Source: Nitrososphaerota archaeon
Lineage (GTDB): Archaea; Thermoproteota; Nitrososphaeria; Nitrososphaerales; UBA183
Length of the DNA: 10,444 nt
Reading direction: 5' to 3'
Assembly (NCBI GenBank): GCA_029785235.1
Contig: JAFMAA010000034.1
Coordinates: forward strand, 1 to 10,444
Position 1 is the first letter of the stretch. Every line of letters begins with the position of its first letter. The position numbers and the translations under genes are program-made. The notes beneath the pieces were generated by a model. That model was given only the letters and a program-made list of their open reading frames with translations, ran no database searches and was not told where the DNA came from. Of the stretch, positions 1 through 6,075 are shown piece after piece.

Positions 1-621
1 TATTTCATGCTCAAGGGGTACACGGTCCAGCCTGACATCGGTCAGGGACCGGACGTGGTGGCCCTGAAGCTCCCCCTGGCCGAGGAGCTCGTAGATCATG
101 GATTCCTCAGACGAGGAGGGTGCACCTGGGACCTGGTGATGGCGCGGAACCTGGGCCGGGTTCGGGAGACCCACTCAGAGCCGCAGGAAGAAGAGATCAT
201 AGCCATAGAGACAGAGTCCTACAACCCGAAGTCGGGAATCAAACAGCTCCGTAAAGGTTACAGCAACGCAGCCTCGCCGTCAGTGGAGTTCTTCGACAGG
301 AAAGTCCTAGCCACTCCCGCCTACGAAGGAGTGTTAGAAGACATCGACGTCCTGACCTACGACAGCGAGGGAATCCATTACACTCCTGCCAGCGGGTCTC
401 GAAAGGCGCTCGACGACTACTGGAAGCGAAAGAAGAAAGGCTTCATCTCCTCTCTTGAAAGGAGCTGGACGCAGCTGCTGCTGACCAACTTCAAGGTCGA
501 GGAGATGTTAAGCCTCGTGGGCAACGGGGACCTGACTCTCTACCGGCTGCTTGAGAGGATGCCCGATGTCCCTACTGCCGAAGTCATTACGAAGCTTGAG
601 GAACTCGTCCCCAAGGCCTGA
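1..621 (+). CDS. PD-(D/E)XK nuclease-like protein, C-terminal part (5' end outside window)
   Basis: The reading frame is open to the window edge. The first ATG (position 7) is probably internal, because the codons before it (Tyr-Phe) already align with the paralog encoded at 1149-2354: YF-MLK-GYTV here against YF-RNQ-GYIT there. Counting from that ATG, conserved points are P15-D16 in PDVVALKLPL (paralog PDVTCWKTPL), the strand IAIETE at 65-70 (paralog VVIEVE), and Gln80 followed by a Gly-Tyr. A second shared block runs from VLATPAYEG to EGIHYTP (100-127), and there is a helical C-terminal domain at about 150-204. The pattern of PD, then [IV]-E-x-E, then Q resembles the PD-(D/E)XK nuclease core, with Glu where Lys is usual. 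The exact family is not recognised. The gene converges on its paralog, with 869-1159 between them. Confidence 0.72.
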   Translation, partial: YFMLKGYTVQPDIGQGPDVVALKLPLAEELVDHGFLRRGGCTWDLVMARNLGRVRETHSEPQEEEIIAIETESYNPKSGIKQLRKGYSNAASPSVEFFDRKVLATPAYEGVLEDIDVLTYDSEGIHYTPASGSRKALDDYWKRKKKGFISSLERSWTQLLLTNFKVEEMLSLVGNGDLTLYRLLERMPDVPTAEVITKLEELVPKA

Positions 622-868
622 AGGCGAAGACAATCGAACATACTGAGGGCCACATCAACGAGGTCCCAGTTAGTCAGCTCTCGAAGTCAGCACGGCGACG
701 AAACCGCATTTCCCGCGCTGCGGGTTCCATATAGGAGGACCTGTGCTCTCCAACATCTAGCTCATACAGCAACTCAGCGCAAAGTGTTAGAGTAGCTCAT
801 CTTAATCGGTACTTTCTGAATCCACTCAATCACCTCGCTCTCAATTTGTCTCGTCCATTCGGAGAACT
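622..868. other. Intergenic gap between convergent genes; small hairpin and an orphan open frame
   Basis: No complete gene is visible. A 5-bp hairpin with a 3-nt loop (CCCGC-GCT-GCGGG, 712-724) sits between the convergent 3' ends and could help terminate either transcript, but no strong T-tract follows on either strand. On the minus strand a frame without a start codon runs from about 873 to a stop at 774-776. It reads like coding sequence (EFSEWTRQIESEVIEWIQKV) and lies directly after the end of the 869-1159 gene in a different frame. Confidence 0.35.
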
Positions 869-1159
869 CTAACCCGCCTTGAACATCGCTTCCCTTATTT
901 CCCTCGTCCGCCTAAATGCTACGTCATTCACCTCACTCAATTCTTCCTCGTTGAGTGCCCGCCCTTCCTCGCTTTCGAATGCAACCGAGAAACTTCCAAC
1001 AATGACTCCGACGACAAAGCCGAGAAGGTAGTCATTGGGCTCTCGGATCTGGAGCACCGACGCCTTGGGCCTCAGCGTACGTAAAAGGCTGGGTGCTTCT
1101 TTTAGGAACTTGTCAATCATTCGCTCTAGTGCTCCCCTTTCAGTCACACTAACCGGCAT
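869..1159 (-). CDS. Small single-pass membrane protein (hypothetical)
   Basis: This is a 96-residue protein of unrecognised family. The N-terminal third is charged and helical (LERMIDKFLKEAPSLLRTL). Residues about 43-60 (DYLLGFVVGVIVGSFSVA) are a glycine-rich membrane-helix candidate, and the C-terminus is a charged helix rich in Glu and Arg. The ATG at 1159 overlaps the last 11 bases of the upstream nuclease-like gene (its TAG stop is at 1149-1151), and an AGGTAGGCGA stretch lies just upstream, so translational coupling in one operon is likely. The overlap suggests the two products work together, perhaps with this one as a membrane anchor or partner, but no function is shown by the sequence. 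A coding-like tail in another frame follows the stop. Confidence 0.62.
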   Translation of the reverse strand: MPVSVTERGALERMIDKFLKEAPSLLRTLRPKASVLQIREPNDYLLGFVVGVIVGSFSVAFESEEGRALNEEELSEVNDVAFRRTREIREAMFKAG

Positions 1160-2354
1160 TCTCGCCTACCTGCTTCTTGATTTCTGTTATGATTCTGTCA
1201 GCGTCAATTTGGCTCATCAAACTCATTACTTGATGGAATGTCTTGCCTTTCACGTCCGGCAGTAACCCAACAATCTCGTCGAAGGTCAGATTCGAGAGGA
1301 GAGCCATTCTAAACACGCTATCCATTTCCTTCATACTCATGGCTTTGGGTTCCGGCTTCGAATAATTGACCGGACAGTCTCGGAAGTGCAATCCATCTTC
1401 CGTGAAGCTCAGGATTCCGATTTTGTAATACTCATCGGTATAATCGGGCGCGACAATGAACCCTTTGTCGTAGTTTCCTCCCTCAACGTAGCCGTCCTTG
1501 TGAGCACCAAGTGCGATTGTCTGCCCCAATAACTGCTGAACCCCGCCGTACGCCCTGGTCCGTGAGGGTTCGACCTCGATGACTACCGACTCGTCGAAGT
1601 TGTCGCTGATGTCCTTCTTGGCAGATTTTATCTTCCCGAATGCCCTCAGCATTGTCAGTTCCATCAACGTCGCGCCATTCTCGACCAGCCCACTCTCCCT
1701 GAGCTTCCGCAGCAGAGGAGTCTTCCAACACGTTACGTCCGGAATCTTGACTCCGGTGTGCGGAACACCTACCGTTGTGATATAGCCCTGGTTCCTGAAG
1801 TAGAAAAGCGAGACGAACTCCCCGATAACCTCCTCGAATTCAAGTATGGGGACGAAGATAACCTGTTCAGGGTCGTAACCCTTCTGTATGATTTCCTGCC
1901 TCGCTCTGTTCTTGTACGACGTGGCCATTTGCCAATCCGTGTGAAGGAATCTCACGAGCACCTTCCCGGGCATCTCCTGCTTGTGTTCGTTCCAATGGTC
2001 CTGCACCGTCTGCGCCAGAAAGGGGAATTTGAAGGGGTATGAGGCGCCCTCGAACTCGACCTCGGGATAGCCCCAAACCCTGAAGCTATGAGGGTACGCG
2101 TAGTTGTACTTGGCAGACGCGTCCTCGTATCCGAGATGGGATAGCACCAGGACCTTGGCGGCTGGCTCCGTTACTTCCAGGTCGATGGTTCCATCGAAGA
2201 CAGGCCTGATCCCGGGCAGCATCCCCTCGTGAGCCATCTCCGAGAACGTGACTTTGATCAAATTCTCAACGGTCAAAGGTCGAAACTCGCGTGAAACTTG
2301 GTTCCGCGAATGCATAAGAATGTTGTTTCTCTCGAAATCGGTCAGACTTGACAT
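1149..2354 (-). CDS. PD-(D/E)XK nuclease-like protein with uncharacterised N-terminal domain
   Basis: This is a 401-residue cytosolic protein with no signal peptide or membrane helix. Residues 1-175 form a domain I do not recognise. From about 178 on it aligns with the protein encoded at 1-621: the YFRNQGYI strand (185-192), PDVTCWKTPL (205-214), an Arg/Gly block to about 241, VVIEVE (257-262), the QQLLGQ helix (273-278), the block from GFIVAP to DGLHF (298-324), and a helical C-terminal region (345-395). PD206, E260 and E262 would be the metal-binding positions of a PD-(D/E)XK fold, though the usual Lys is Glu. Both copies share this change. The ATG at 2354 starts near a divergent small gene with almost no leader, and no clear ribosome binding site is seen, so a leaderless transcript is plausible. 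It forms an operon with 869-1159 by an 11-base overlap. Which substrate it cuts, or whether it cuts at all, is not known. Confidence 0.7.
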   Translation of the reverse strand: MSSLTDFERNNILMHSRNQVSREFRPLTVENLIKVTFSEMAHEGMLPGIRPVFDGTIDLEVTEPAAKVLVLSHLGYEDASAKYNYAYPHSFRVWGYPEVEFEGASYPFKFPFLAQTVQDHWNEHKQEMPGKVLVRFLHTDWQMATSYKNRARQEIIQKGYDPEQVIFVPILEFEEVIGEFVSLFYFRNQGYITTVGVPHTGVKIPDVTCWKTPLLRKLRESGLVENGATLMELTMLRAFGKIKSAKKDISDNFDESVVIEVEPSRTRAYGGVQQLLGQTIALGAHKDGYVEGGNYDKGFIVAPDYTDEYYKIGILSFTEDGLHFRDCPVNYSKPEPKAMSMKEMDSVFRMALLSNLTFDEIVGLLPDVKGKTFHQVMSLMSQIDADRIITEIKKQVGENAG

Positions 2355-2590
2355 CGCCTAATCACACAGACAACCTCGAAAAATGGGCTGAAGAAAAAAT
2401 GACGGAGATCATTCGAGGAATGAAGGACGACCCTATTTCAGCGCCCGTACTCCGCGACACCTTAGCAAGCCTAGCGACCTACCTGAATTACAAATCGAAT
2501 CGCAGACTAAATACGTGGCTAACTGTCTTCACAGCAGTGCTCGCGGTGGCTACAACCGTCAACGTTCTTGGTTTTCTGCATATGCTTTAG
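2348..2590 (+). CDS. Small membrane protein (hypothetical), divergent from the nuclease-like gene
   Basis: The frame is 80 residues from a TTG at 2348. An ATG at 2399 (63 residues) is the better start, because the TTG lies inside the first codons of the opposite gene. The product has a charged amphipathic N-terminus (WAEEKMTEIIRGMKDD), a short helix around LRDTLASLATYLNYKSNRRL, and a C-terminal membrane helix at about 56-78. It is therefore probably tail-anchored, with the N-terminus in the cytoplasm. I do not recognise the family. The divergent start shared with the 1149-2354 gene suggests joint regulation from the 2355-2400 interval. A hairpin and T-tract follow its stop. Confidence 0.55.
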   Translation: MTSPNHTDNLEKWAEEKMTEIIRGMKDDPISAPVLRDTLASLATYLNYKSNRRLNTWLTVFTAVLAVATTVNVLGFLHML

Positions 2591-2612
2591 CACTCGCTTC
2601 CCTCGTCCTGTC

Positions 2613-2652
2613 ATACCCCTCAGATGGGTATATCCCGAAACGAACCGTTTTT
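2613..2652 (+). terminator. Putative terminator after the small membrane protein gene
   Basis: A perfect 6-bp stem (ATACCC/GGGTAT, 2613-2618 with 2626-2631, 7-nt loop) is followed 16 nt later by TTTTT at 2648-2652 and a pyrimidine-rich stretch. The position, just after the stop at 2590, fits a terminator. Archaeal termination depends mainly on the T-tract. Confidence 0.35.
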
Positions 2653-2883
2653 CCCCCAAATCAGCTCAATTCTTCCTCCTTTCCCTCCCCCCTCTGGCGA
2701 GCCTGCACCAGCCGACACCCTTCAGGCTCGGACCTCGCTCCGGGCCAAATTCACCCCCCGCGATGCCTGGCGGCACCGCTCGCTGGCGCTCGCTTCGCTC
2801 CCCCCTCTTTGCCCCTACGTTCGTCCTTCGCCTTCGCCCCGCCCCGAGGCGGGGCCCTCGGTCGTTCCGCTCGCGCATCCGCG
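2653..2883. other. Intergenic region, GC- and pyrimidine-rich, with a strong hairpin
   Basis: The open frames here are low-complexity Arg/Pro/Ala translations and are not convincing genes. The region holds repeated CGCTCGC-type motifs and a perfect 8-bp hairpin, GCCCCGCC-CCGA-GGCGGGGC, at 2836-2855. That hairpin lies about 30 bases past the stop of the minus-strand gene ending at 2884 and may slow or stop its transcription or protect the RNA 3' end. No T-tract follows it. Confidence 0.4.
2836..2855 (-). terminator. GC-rich hairpin downstream of the minus-strand surface-protein operon
   Basis: A perfect 8-bp stem with a CCGA loop lies 28 bases beyond the stop codon at 2884. Its place at the end of a three-gene run suggests a terminator or RNA-stabilising structure. 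The absence of a T-run keeps this tentative. Confidence 0.35.
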
Positions 2884-3630
2884 TCAGAAGACCAGGGACT
2901 TCGTGTAGACGAGGGCACCCGAGGCCTTGGGCCCGGAGAAGACGTCCACCCCAAGGAGGACGCCACCGTTCCCGGTGACGTTGACGGAGACGAAGTCGCG
3001 GAAGGACGCCCCGCTCTGGAGGACGGCAGTCCCCTGTCCCATTATGGCATCAGCGCCGGTCGAATTGGAGTAGACGACATAGGTGTAGGCTCCGTTTCCC
3101 GGCCCCGTGTAGTTGATCTGCAGGTAAGCGGTCGGAGGGACCGACCCCGGCAGGTAGGACGAGGGCTCGGGCCAGTAGACCCCGAAGTAGAACCCCCCCT
3201 GGCCACTGCCCGCCGACGCCAACATCCCCGAGACGGCGGCGGCCACGACCACCAAGACGACCGCGGGGGGGAGGACCCTTCTCGCCAGGCGGCCCCGGAG
3301 GAAGCGACGGCTCATCCCGGCTCCGCTCCTCGACTTCTTGGTCTCCTCGCTCGGGGAGCGAGCCTTGAAACTAAAGTAGACCGAGGCGAGGGGGAGCACC
3401 AGGAGCAGGAAACCGGACGGGAGGTCCGGAATGGGACTCCCTGAAGCGATAACGGCGTCGGCGATCACGTTCCATTTGTCACTGGCACCAAGCGTGAAGC
3501 TCGCCGTCGCGCCGGGACCGGGAGGAGATGGCGACTTCGTACTCTCAGACCGATTCAGGGTGCTTTTTGTAGCTCCCACCGACGAGGGCGAACGGGCCGC
3601 AAAGCCAAGGGGCTGGCGGCCATATCCCAA
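2884..3630 (-). CDS. Fusion: truncated PDLPSG-anchored protein joined to an AYLQINYTG membrane protein
   Basis: The 248-residue frame has two parts. Residues 40-91 match the last part of the protein at 4076-5047 (DKWNVIADAV against TPWTIIADAV, then IPDLPSG at 67-73, a membrane helix and a basic end). From Met106 (ATG at 3313-3315) the remaining 143 residues match the small protein at 3634-4068: a basic N-terminus, a membrane helix at about 119-135, a YWPEPSSYLPG stretch and AYLQINYTG (168-176). Residues 1-39 are Ser/Pro-rich and the TTG start at 3630 has a poor ribosome site. The ATG at 3315 has a GGAG about ten bases upstream, so the second half can be made alone. This is best read as a third copy of the two-gene module that lost most of its first gene and the stop between the genes. 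If read as one protein it would be a two-helix membrane hairpin. The 2884-3315 part is the surer gene. Confidence 0.6.
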   Translation of the reverse strand: MGYGRQPLGFAARSPSSVGATKSTLNRSESTKSPSPPGPGATASFTLGASDKWNVIADAVIASGSPIPDLPSGFLLLVLPLASVYFSFKARSPSEETKKSRSGAGMSRRFLRGRLARRVLPPAVVLVVVAAAVSGMLASAGSGQGGFYFGVYWPEPSSYLPGSVPPTAYLQINYTGPGNGAYTYVVYSNSTGADAIMGQGTAVLQSGASFRDFVSVNVTGNGGVLLGVDVFSGPKASGALVYTKSLVF

Positions 3631-3633
3631 CCT

Positions 3634-4068
3634 CTAGATGGTCAGCGTCTTGGCGAACACGAGGTTCCGCGGCCCGGGGGCCAATGCGAAGACCTCTGCC
3701 TCAAGTGTCATAACGGAAGAAGGGACCTTCACATACACGAAGGCCCGGAACGAGGCTTCCGACGAGACCACCGCCGTGGAGTTCGACAGAAGGATGGTGG
3801 AGCCGTTTGACCGTGCGAAGATGACATAGGTGTATTCTCCGACGCCGAAGCCCGTATAGTTGATCTGCAGGTAAGCGGTGGGTGGGACCGTCCCTGGGAC
3901 GTAGTCGGACGGGACAGGCCAGTACTCCTCGAAGTTGAACGCGCCGTGGCCTCCGCTGACGCTGCTCGTGGCCCCCAAAGCAACCGCGACCAAGACGACG
4001 GCCACCACCGCGAAGGGTATCAGCCTGCGGGCTCTCCTTTTGCTGAATGACATCTTCCGTGAGGTCAC
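3634..4068 (-). CDS. Small exported membrane-anchored protein with AYLQINYTG motif
   Basis: The protein has 144 residues. It has a very basic N-terminus (RKMSFSKRRARR), one hydrophobic helix at about 17-33 acting as signal anchor or signal peptide, then a beta-rich extracellular domain. Key points are EEYWPVPSDYVPG (47-59), AYLQINYTG (65-73), EYTYV (78-82) and several Asn-x-Ser/Thr sites that could be glycosylated. The GTG start at 4068 has GGAGGTGA seven bases upstream, placed across the stop of the 4076-5047 gene, which indicates coupling. An ATG at 4053 is an alternative. Close relatives are the second half of 2884-3630 and the protein at 6076-6477, each placed directly after a PDLPSG-ending protein. 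I know no family with this motif, and a role as partner or accessory subunit of the preceding surface protein is inferred from position only. Confidence 0.72.
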   Translation of the reverse strand: MTSRKMSFSKRRARRLIPFAVVAVVLVAVALGATSSVSGGHGAFNFEEYWPVPSDYVPGTVPPTAYLQINYTGFGVGEYTYVIFARSNGSTILLSNSTAVVSSEASFRAFVYVKVPSSVMTLEAEVFALAPGPRNLVFAKTLTI

Positions 4069-4075
4069 CCCGCGC

Positions 4076-5047
4076 TCACCTCCGACCCGCTCCTGCGCTG
4101 CCGCTTACTGGCGCAGAAGCGCTCGGTGGCCCCAGGGCTGTGGCTCCGACCTTCCTCCTCAGCAGGATGTAGACCGCCAGAATTGGGATGGCGAGAAGGA
4201 GCACCCCTGAGGGGAGGTCCGGTATCGCCCCAGGCGCCACGACCGCGTCCGCGATGATAGTCCACGGGGTGTTGGTGCCGCCGTCGCTTGCGTCGACGGC
4301 AAAGTTTGACTCGGCTGAGCTCACGATCTGGTACTCCGCGAGCGACGAAGGGGTCTGCGCTGAGGTGGCCTGGATTGTCGTGAACCCGGAGCCTGGGGTC
4401 GCCGTCGGAGAGTTGAACAGCCCTACGATCCCGATGATCATATCGTTGGTCCCGGTCGTGCTGATGGAGACGCTCGGCTCGGGGAGAATGGTGCCTCCGC
4501 TGGTGCTGGCAGGGACCGCGGTGTTGGTGTCGAACGGGCTCGACGTGTCGGCGCCAGAGATCCCGAACGCGATGACGGTGAAGTAGTCTGTCCCGCTCAC
4601 GGTCACGGTGATGGAATCAGACAAGGCGGAGCCTGCGATGGCGTACCACGTGTAGGTGGGGATGTCCCCCGTCGTTATCGACGCACGGGTCTTCCATGTC
4701 AGCCCTGCAGTGTCGCTCACCGACGAGACCGTCGCGCCTGTGGCCTGGATGACGACGGAGAGGTAGATCACATCAGGCGAACTCGTCGTGGTCAGGGACA
4801 ACGAATGCGACGATGCAATCCCACTGGCCTGGGCGCTTCCGTCTATCGCAAGCCCTGTCGCGTACACAGCCCGGGCGTTCAGAAGTGCCGCCAACACGAG
4901 CAGAGAAAGGACGGCTGCCAGAGCCAACCTGCCGCTTCGGCTTCCGCGGCTGTTAGCTCCGACGTGCGCTCGAGCTATGCGGTGCTCGGACTTCATACCG
5001 ACCCATCCACCATGGCTGTGAGTGTTCGCTTTCTGTAGAGGGGGCAT
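4076..5047 (-). CDS. Exported surface protein with C-terminal IPDLPSG-TM-basic sorting signal
   Basis: The 323-residue frame starts at ATG 5047. An ATG at 4996 (306 residues) gives a more usual signal peptide: basic residues, a hydrophobic core at 41-57, and a possible cleavage near AVYA-TG (61-65). The mature part (65-265) is Ser/Thr-rich and predicted beta, with features common in uncharacterised jelly-roll-like surface proteins: VSDTAGLTW (110-118), GADTSSPFD (165-173), STTGTNDMIIG (196-206), and WTIIADAV near the end. The C-terminus carries IPDLPSG (275-281), a helix to about 297, RRK, and an unusual 24-residue Gly/Ala/Ser tail. This resembles the motif-helix-basic layout of archaeosortase substrates (such as PGF-CTERM), although the motif differs. 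It is followed after 7 bases by the AYLQINYTG gene and preceded by the RHH regulator gene. Confidence 0.75.
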   Translation of the reverse strand: MPPLQKANTHSHGGWVGMKSEHRIARAHVGANSRGSRSGRLALAAVLSLLVLAALLNARAVYATGLAIDGSAQASGIASSHSLSLTTTSSPDVIYLSVVIQATGATVSSVSDTAGLTWKTRASITTGDIPTYTWYAIAGSALSDSITVTVSGTDYFTVIAFGISGADTSSPFDTNTAVPASTSGGTILPEPSVSISTTGTNDMIIGIVGLFNSPTATPGSGFTTIQATSAQTPSSLAEYQIVSSAESNFAVDASDGGTNTPWTIIADAVVAPGAIPDLPSGVLLLAIPILAVYILLRRKVGATALGPPSASAPVSGSAGAGRR

Positions 5048-5098
5048 CTACGGCACCCCGACGAAGACGTGCTGTTCGCGACAGAGTATCCGATATGG

Positions 5099-5105
5099 CG
5101 GTGTG
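5099..5105. promoter_or_regulatory. CGGTGTG half-site upstream of the 4076-5047 gene
   Basis: Seven bases identical to one half of the 5372-5385 palindrome occur about 50 bases before the ATG at 5047. The site could let the RHH protein act on the surface-protein operon as well as on its own gene. It is short enough to occur by chance. Confidence 0.2.
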
Positions 5106-5129
5106 GGACAAAACTGCCCTGGGATGGGT

Positions 5130-5336
5130 TCATCCTCTTCTCTTGACCCTCCTCTTATTGACAGTCTCCCAGACCAACTCGGTGGAGCCGTTCCCCTCGA
5201 AGTATTCCTCGAGGACGGCGTTTACTATCTCGCTCCTGTCGACGTGGAGTCCTGACAGCTTCTTCGCGTAGCCGTCAAGGGTCTCCACAAGCTGGGGGTC
5301 GAACGAGACCCCTGCGCGGACCTTCTTGGGGCTCAA
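5130..5336 (-). CDS. Ribbon-helix-helix (CopG/MetJ-type) transcription regulator
   Basis: A small DNA-binding protein. The sequence KKVRAGVSFDPQLVETLDGYAKK gives the strand that enters the DNA major groove (RAGVSF) followed by helix A. LHVDRSEIVNAVLEEYFE gives the turn and helix B, with the polar Asp-Arg-Ser cap typical of RHH proteins. A basic tail (NKRRVKRRG) ends the protein. The TTG at 5336 is preferred (68 residues): a GGGGGGAAGGA stretch lies about ten bases upstream and the RHH strand starts six residues in. A GTG at 5381 would give 83 residues but would put the start inside a strong palindrome. RHH proteins usually bind palindromes as dimers of dimers and repress their own genes. The gene lies 82 bases before the surface-protein operon on the same strand, so it probably controls that operon too. 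Confidence 0.7.
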   Translation of the reverse strand: MSPKKVRAGVSFDPQLVETLDGYAKKLSGLHVDRSEIVNAVLEEYFEGNGSTELVWETVNKRRVKRRG

Positions 5337-5366
5337 TTCTGCTTGGTCCTTCCCCCCGCATGCAAC

Positions 5367-5390
5367 GTACCCGGTGTGCACACCGTGTAC
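5367..5390. promoter_or_regulatory. 24-bp near-perfect palindrome, candidate RHH operator
   Basis: The core CGGTGTGCACACCG (5372-5385) is a perfect palindrome. Outside it, one mismatched pair (5371/5386) is followed by a further matching GTAC on each side (5367-5370 and 5387-5390). It lies 31 bases upstream of the preferred start of the RHH gene. A TGTAAACT stretch at about 5394-5401, read on the minus strand, could be a weak TATA box, which would place the palindrome between that box and the transcript start, where a repressor acts. Confidence 0.55.
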
Positions 5391-5475
5391 AGTTTACAAC
5401 GTTGGCTAACAACGACTGACGAAGACTTCAAGGAATCCGCACTCGTGAAAGGGACCGAAAGATTGCGGTATTTGA

Positions 5476-5494
5476 CTGTTGCACAATGCAACAG
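5476..5494. promoter_or_regulatory. 8-bp inverted repeat CTGTTGCA-CAA-TGCAACAG
   Basis: A perfect 8-bp dyad with a 3-nt spacer in the AT-richer gap upstream of the RHH gene. It could be a regulator binding site or a short hairpin. It differs in sequence from the palindrome at 5367-5390. No neighbouring start makes its target clear. Confidence 0.3.
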
Positions 5495-5728
5495 GAAATC
5501 GGCAAACACACAGACTGTTTCCAGCTCCCGTGCCAGAAATCGGAATGAAAGGGGCCTGTTTCGTCGAAGAGAGACGTGCACAGGGCCCACCAAGGTGCGA
5601 GCGCGGTACCCATCCGGGCGGTAACAGCTGCAGGCAGGCTTGCTCCTGGGCTGGGGCGGGACGGCCTCGACCGGTCCGAATGCAGGGCCCTCGTCCACCT
5701 CCCGGACCGGCAGACGCATCTGGTGTGG

Positions 5729-5941
5729 TCACGAACGCGCTTCCGTCAGTGCCAGCCCCGCCATCTCGTCGTATCGTGGGCGGCTGATCAATCCTCTGTC
5801 CTGTGACGGCAGAATCTTTGATGCTGAAATGCGCCCTTCCCGAGATAGCAACTCAATAGACGCGGCACTCTGCCTCACTTCCGCAGGCTTCGGCGTGAAG
5901 TAGGAGTGCTGCATCTCCGTCAGCTTGTTGTAGACAGGCAC
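5729..5941 (-). pseudogene. Possible remnant of a small gene (unrecognised)
   Basis: From a GTG at 5941 the frame gives 70 residues starting PVYNKLTEMQHSYFTPKPAE, with plausible composition (few Cys/Trp, mixed charged residues). Immediately upstream, one frame over, the minus strand reads DLAQRTFGLGDQERSIRRES followed by GEGFGILLTEQG from about 6065 to 5950, then stops. Joining the two by a one-base shift gives about 105 continuous residues. Either this is a frameshifted gene or the two are chance frames. It lies between two surface-protein operons. No domain is recognised. Confidence 0.25.
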
Positions 5942-6075
5942 CTCCCCTGCTCGGTGAGGAGGATACCGAACCCCTCCCCGCTCTCTCGACGAATGCTCCT
6001 TTCCTGGTCGCCAAGGCCGAAGGTCCGCTGCGCCAGGTCGGAACCTCCTCCTTCCGTTCGCAATGAAGGAGACGC

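Larger units (their letters stand above)
5391..6075. other. Long intergenic region with a dyad and a possible decayed small gene
   Basis: No gene can be called with confidence in 685 bases. The stretch 5391-5560 has lower GC than its surroundings and contains an 8-bp dyad at 5476-5494. A minus-strand frame at 5729-5941 (GTG start, 70 residues) is the best ORF, and a coding-like frame shifted by one base (ending GFGILLTEQG) runs into it from about 6065, which suggests a broken gene. Other open frames here are rich in Arg/Pro and are not credible. Confidence 0.4.

Noticed and set aside
7..9. ATG at position 7 as the true start of the first gene
   Set aside because: The frame is open upstream and the two preceding codons match the paralog, so the gene starts before the window.
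2515..3444. Long plus-strand open frame of 309 residues
   Set aside because: It is antisense to the 2884-3630 gene, has a Pro/Arg/Gly/Ser composition and no domain, and arises from GC-rich antisense codon bias.
5333..5732. Overlapping open frames on both strands upstream of the RHH gene
   Set aside because: Composition is Pro/Arg/Cys-rich, no ribosome sites are seen, and the frames run through the palindrome and dyad. They look like chance frames.
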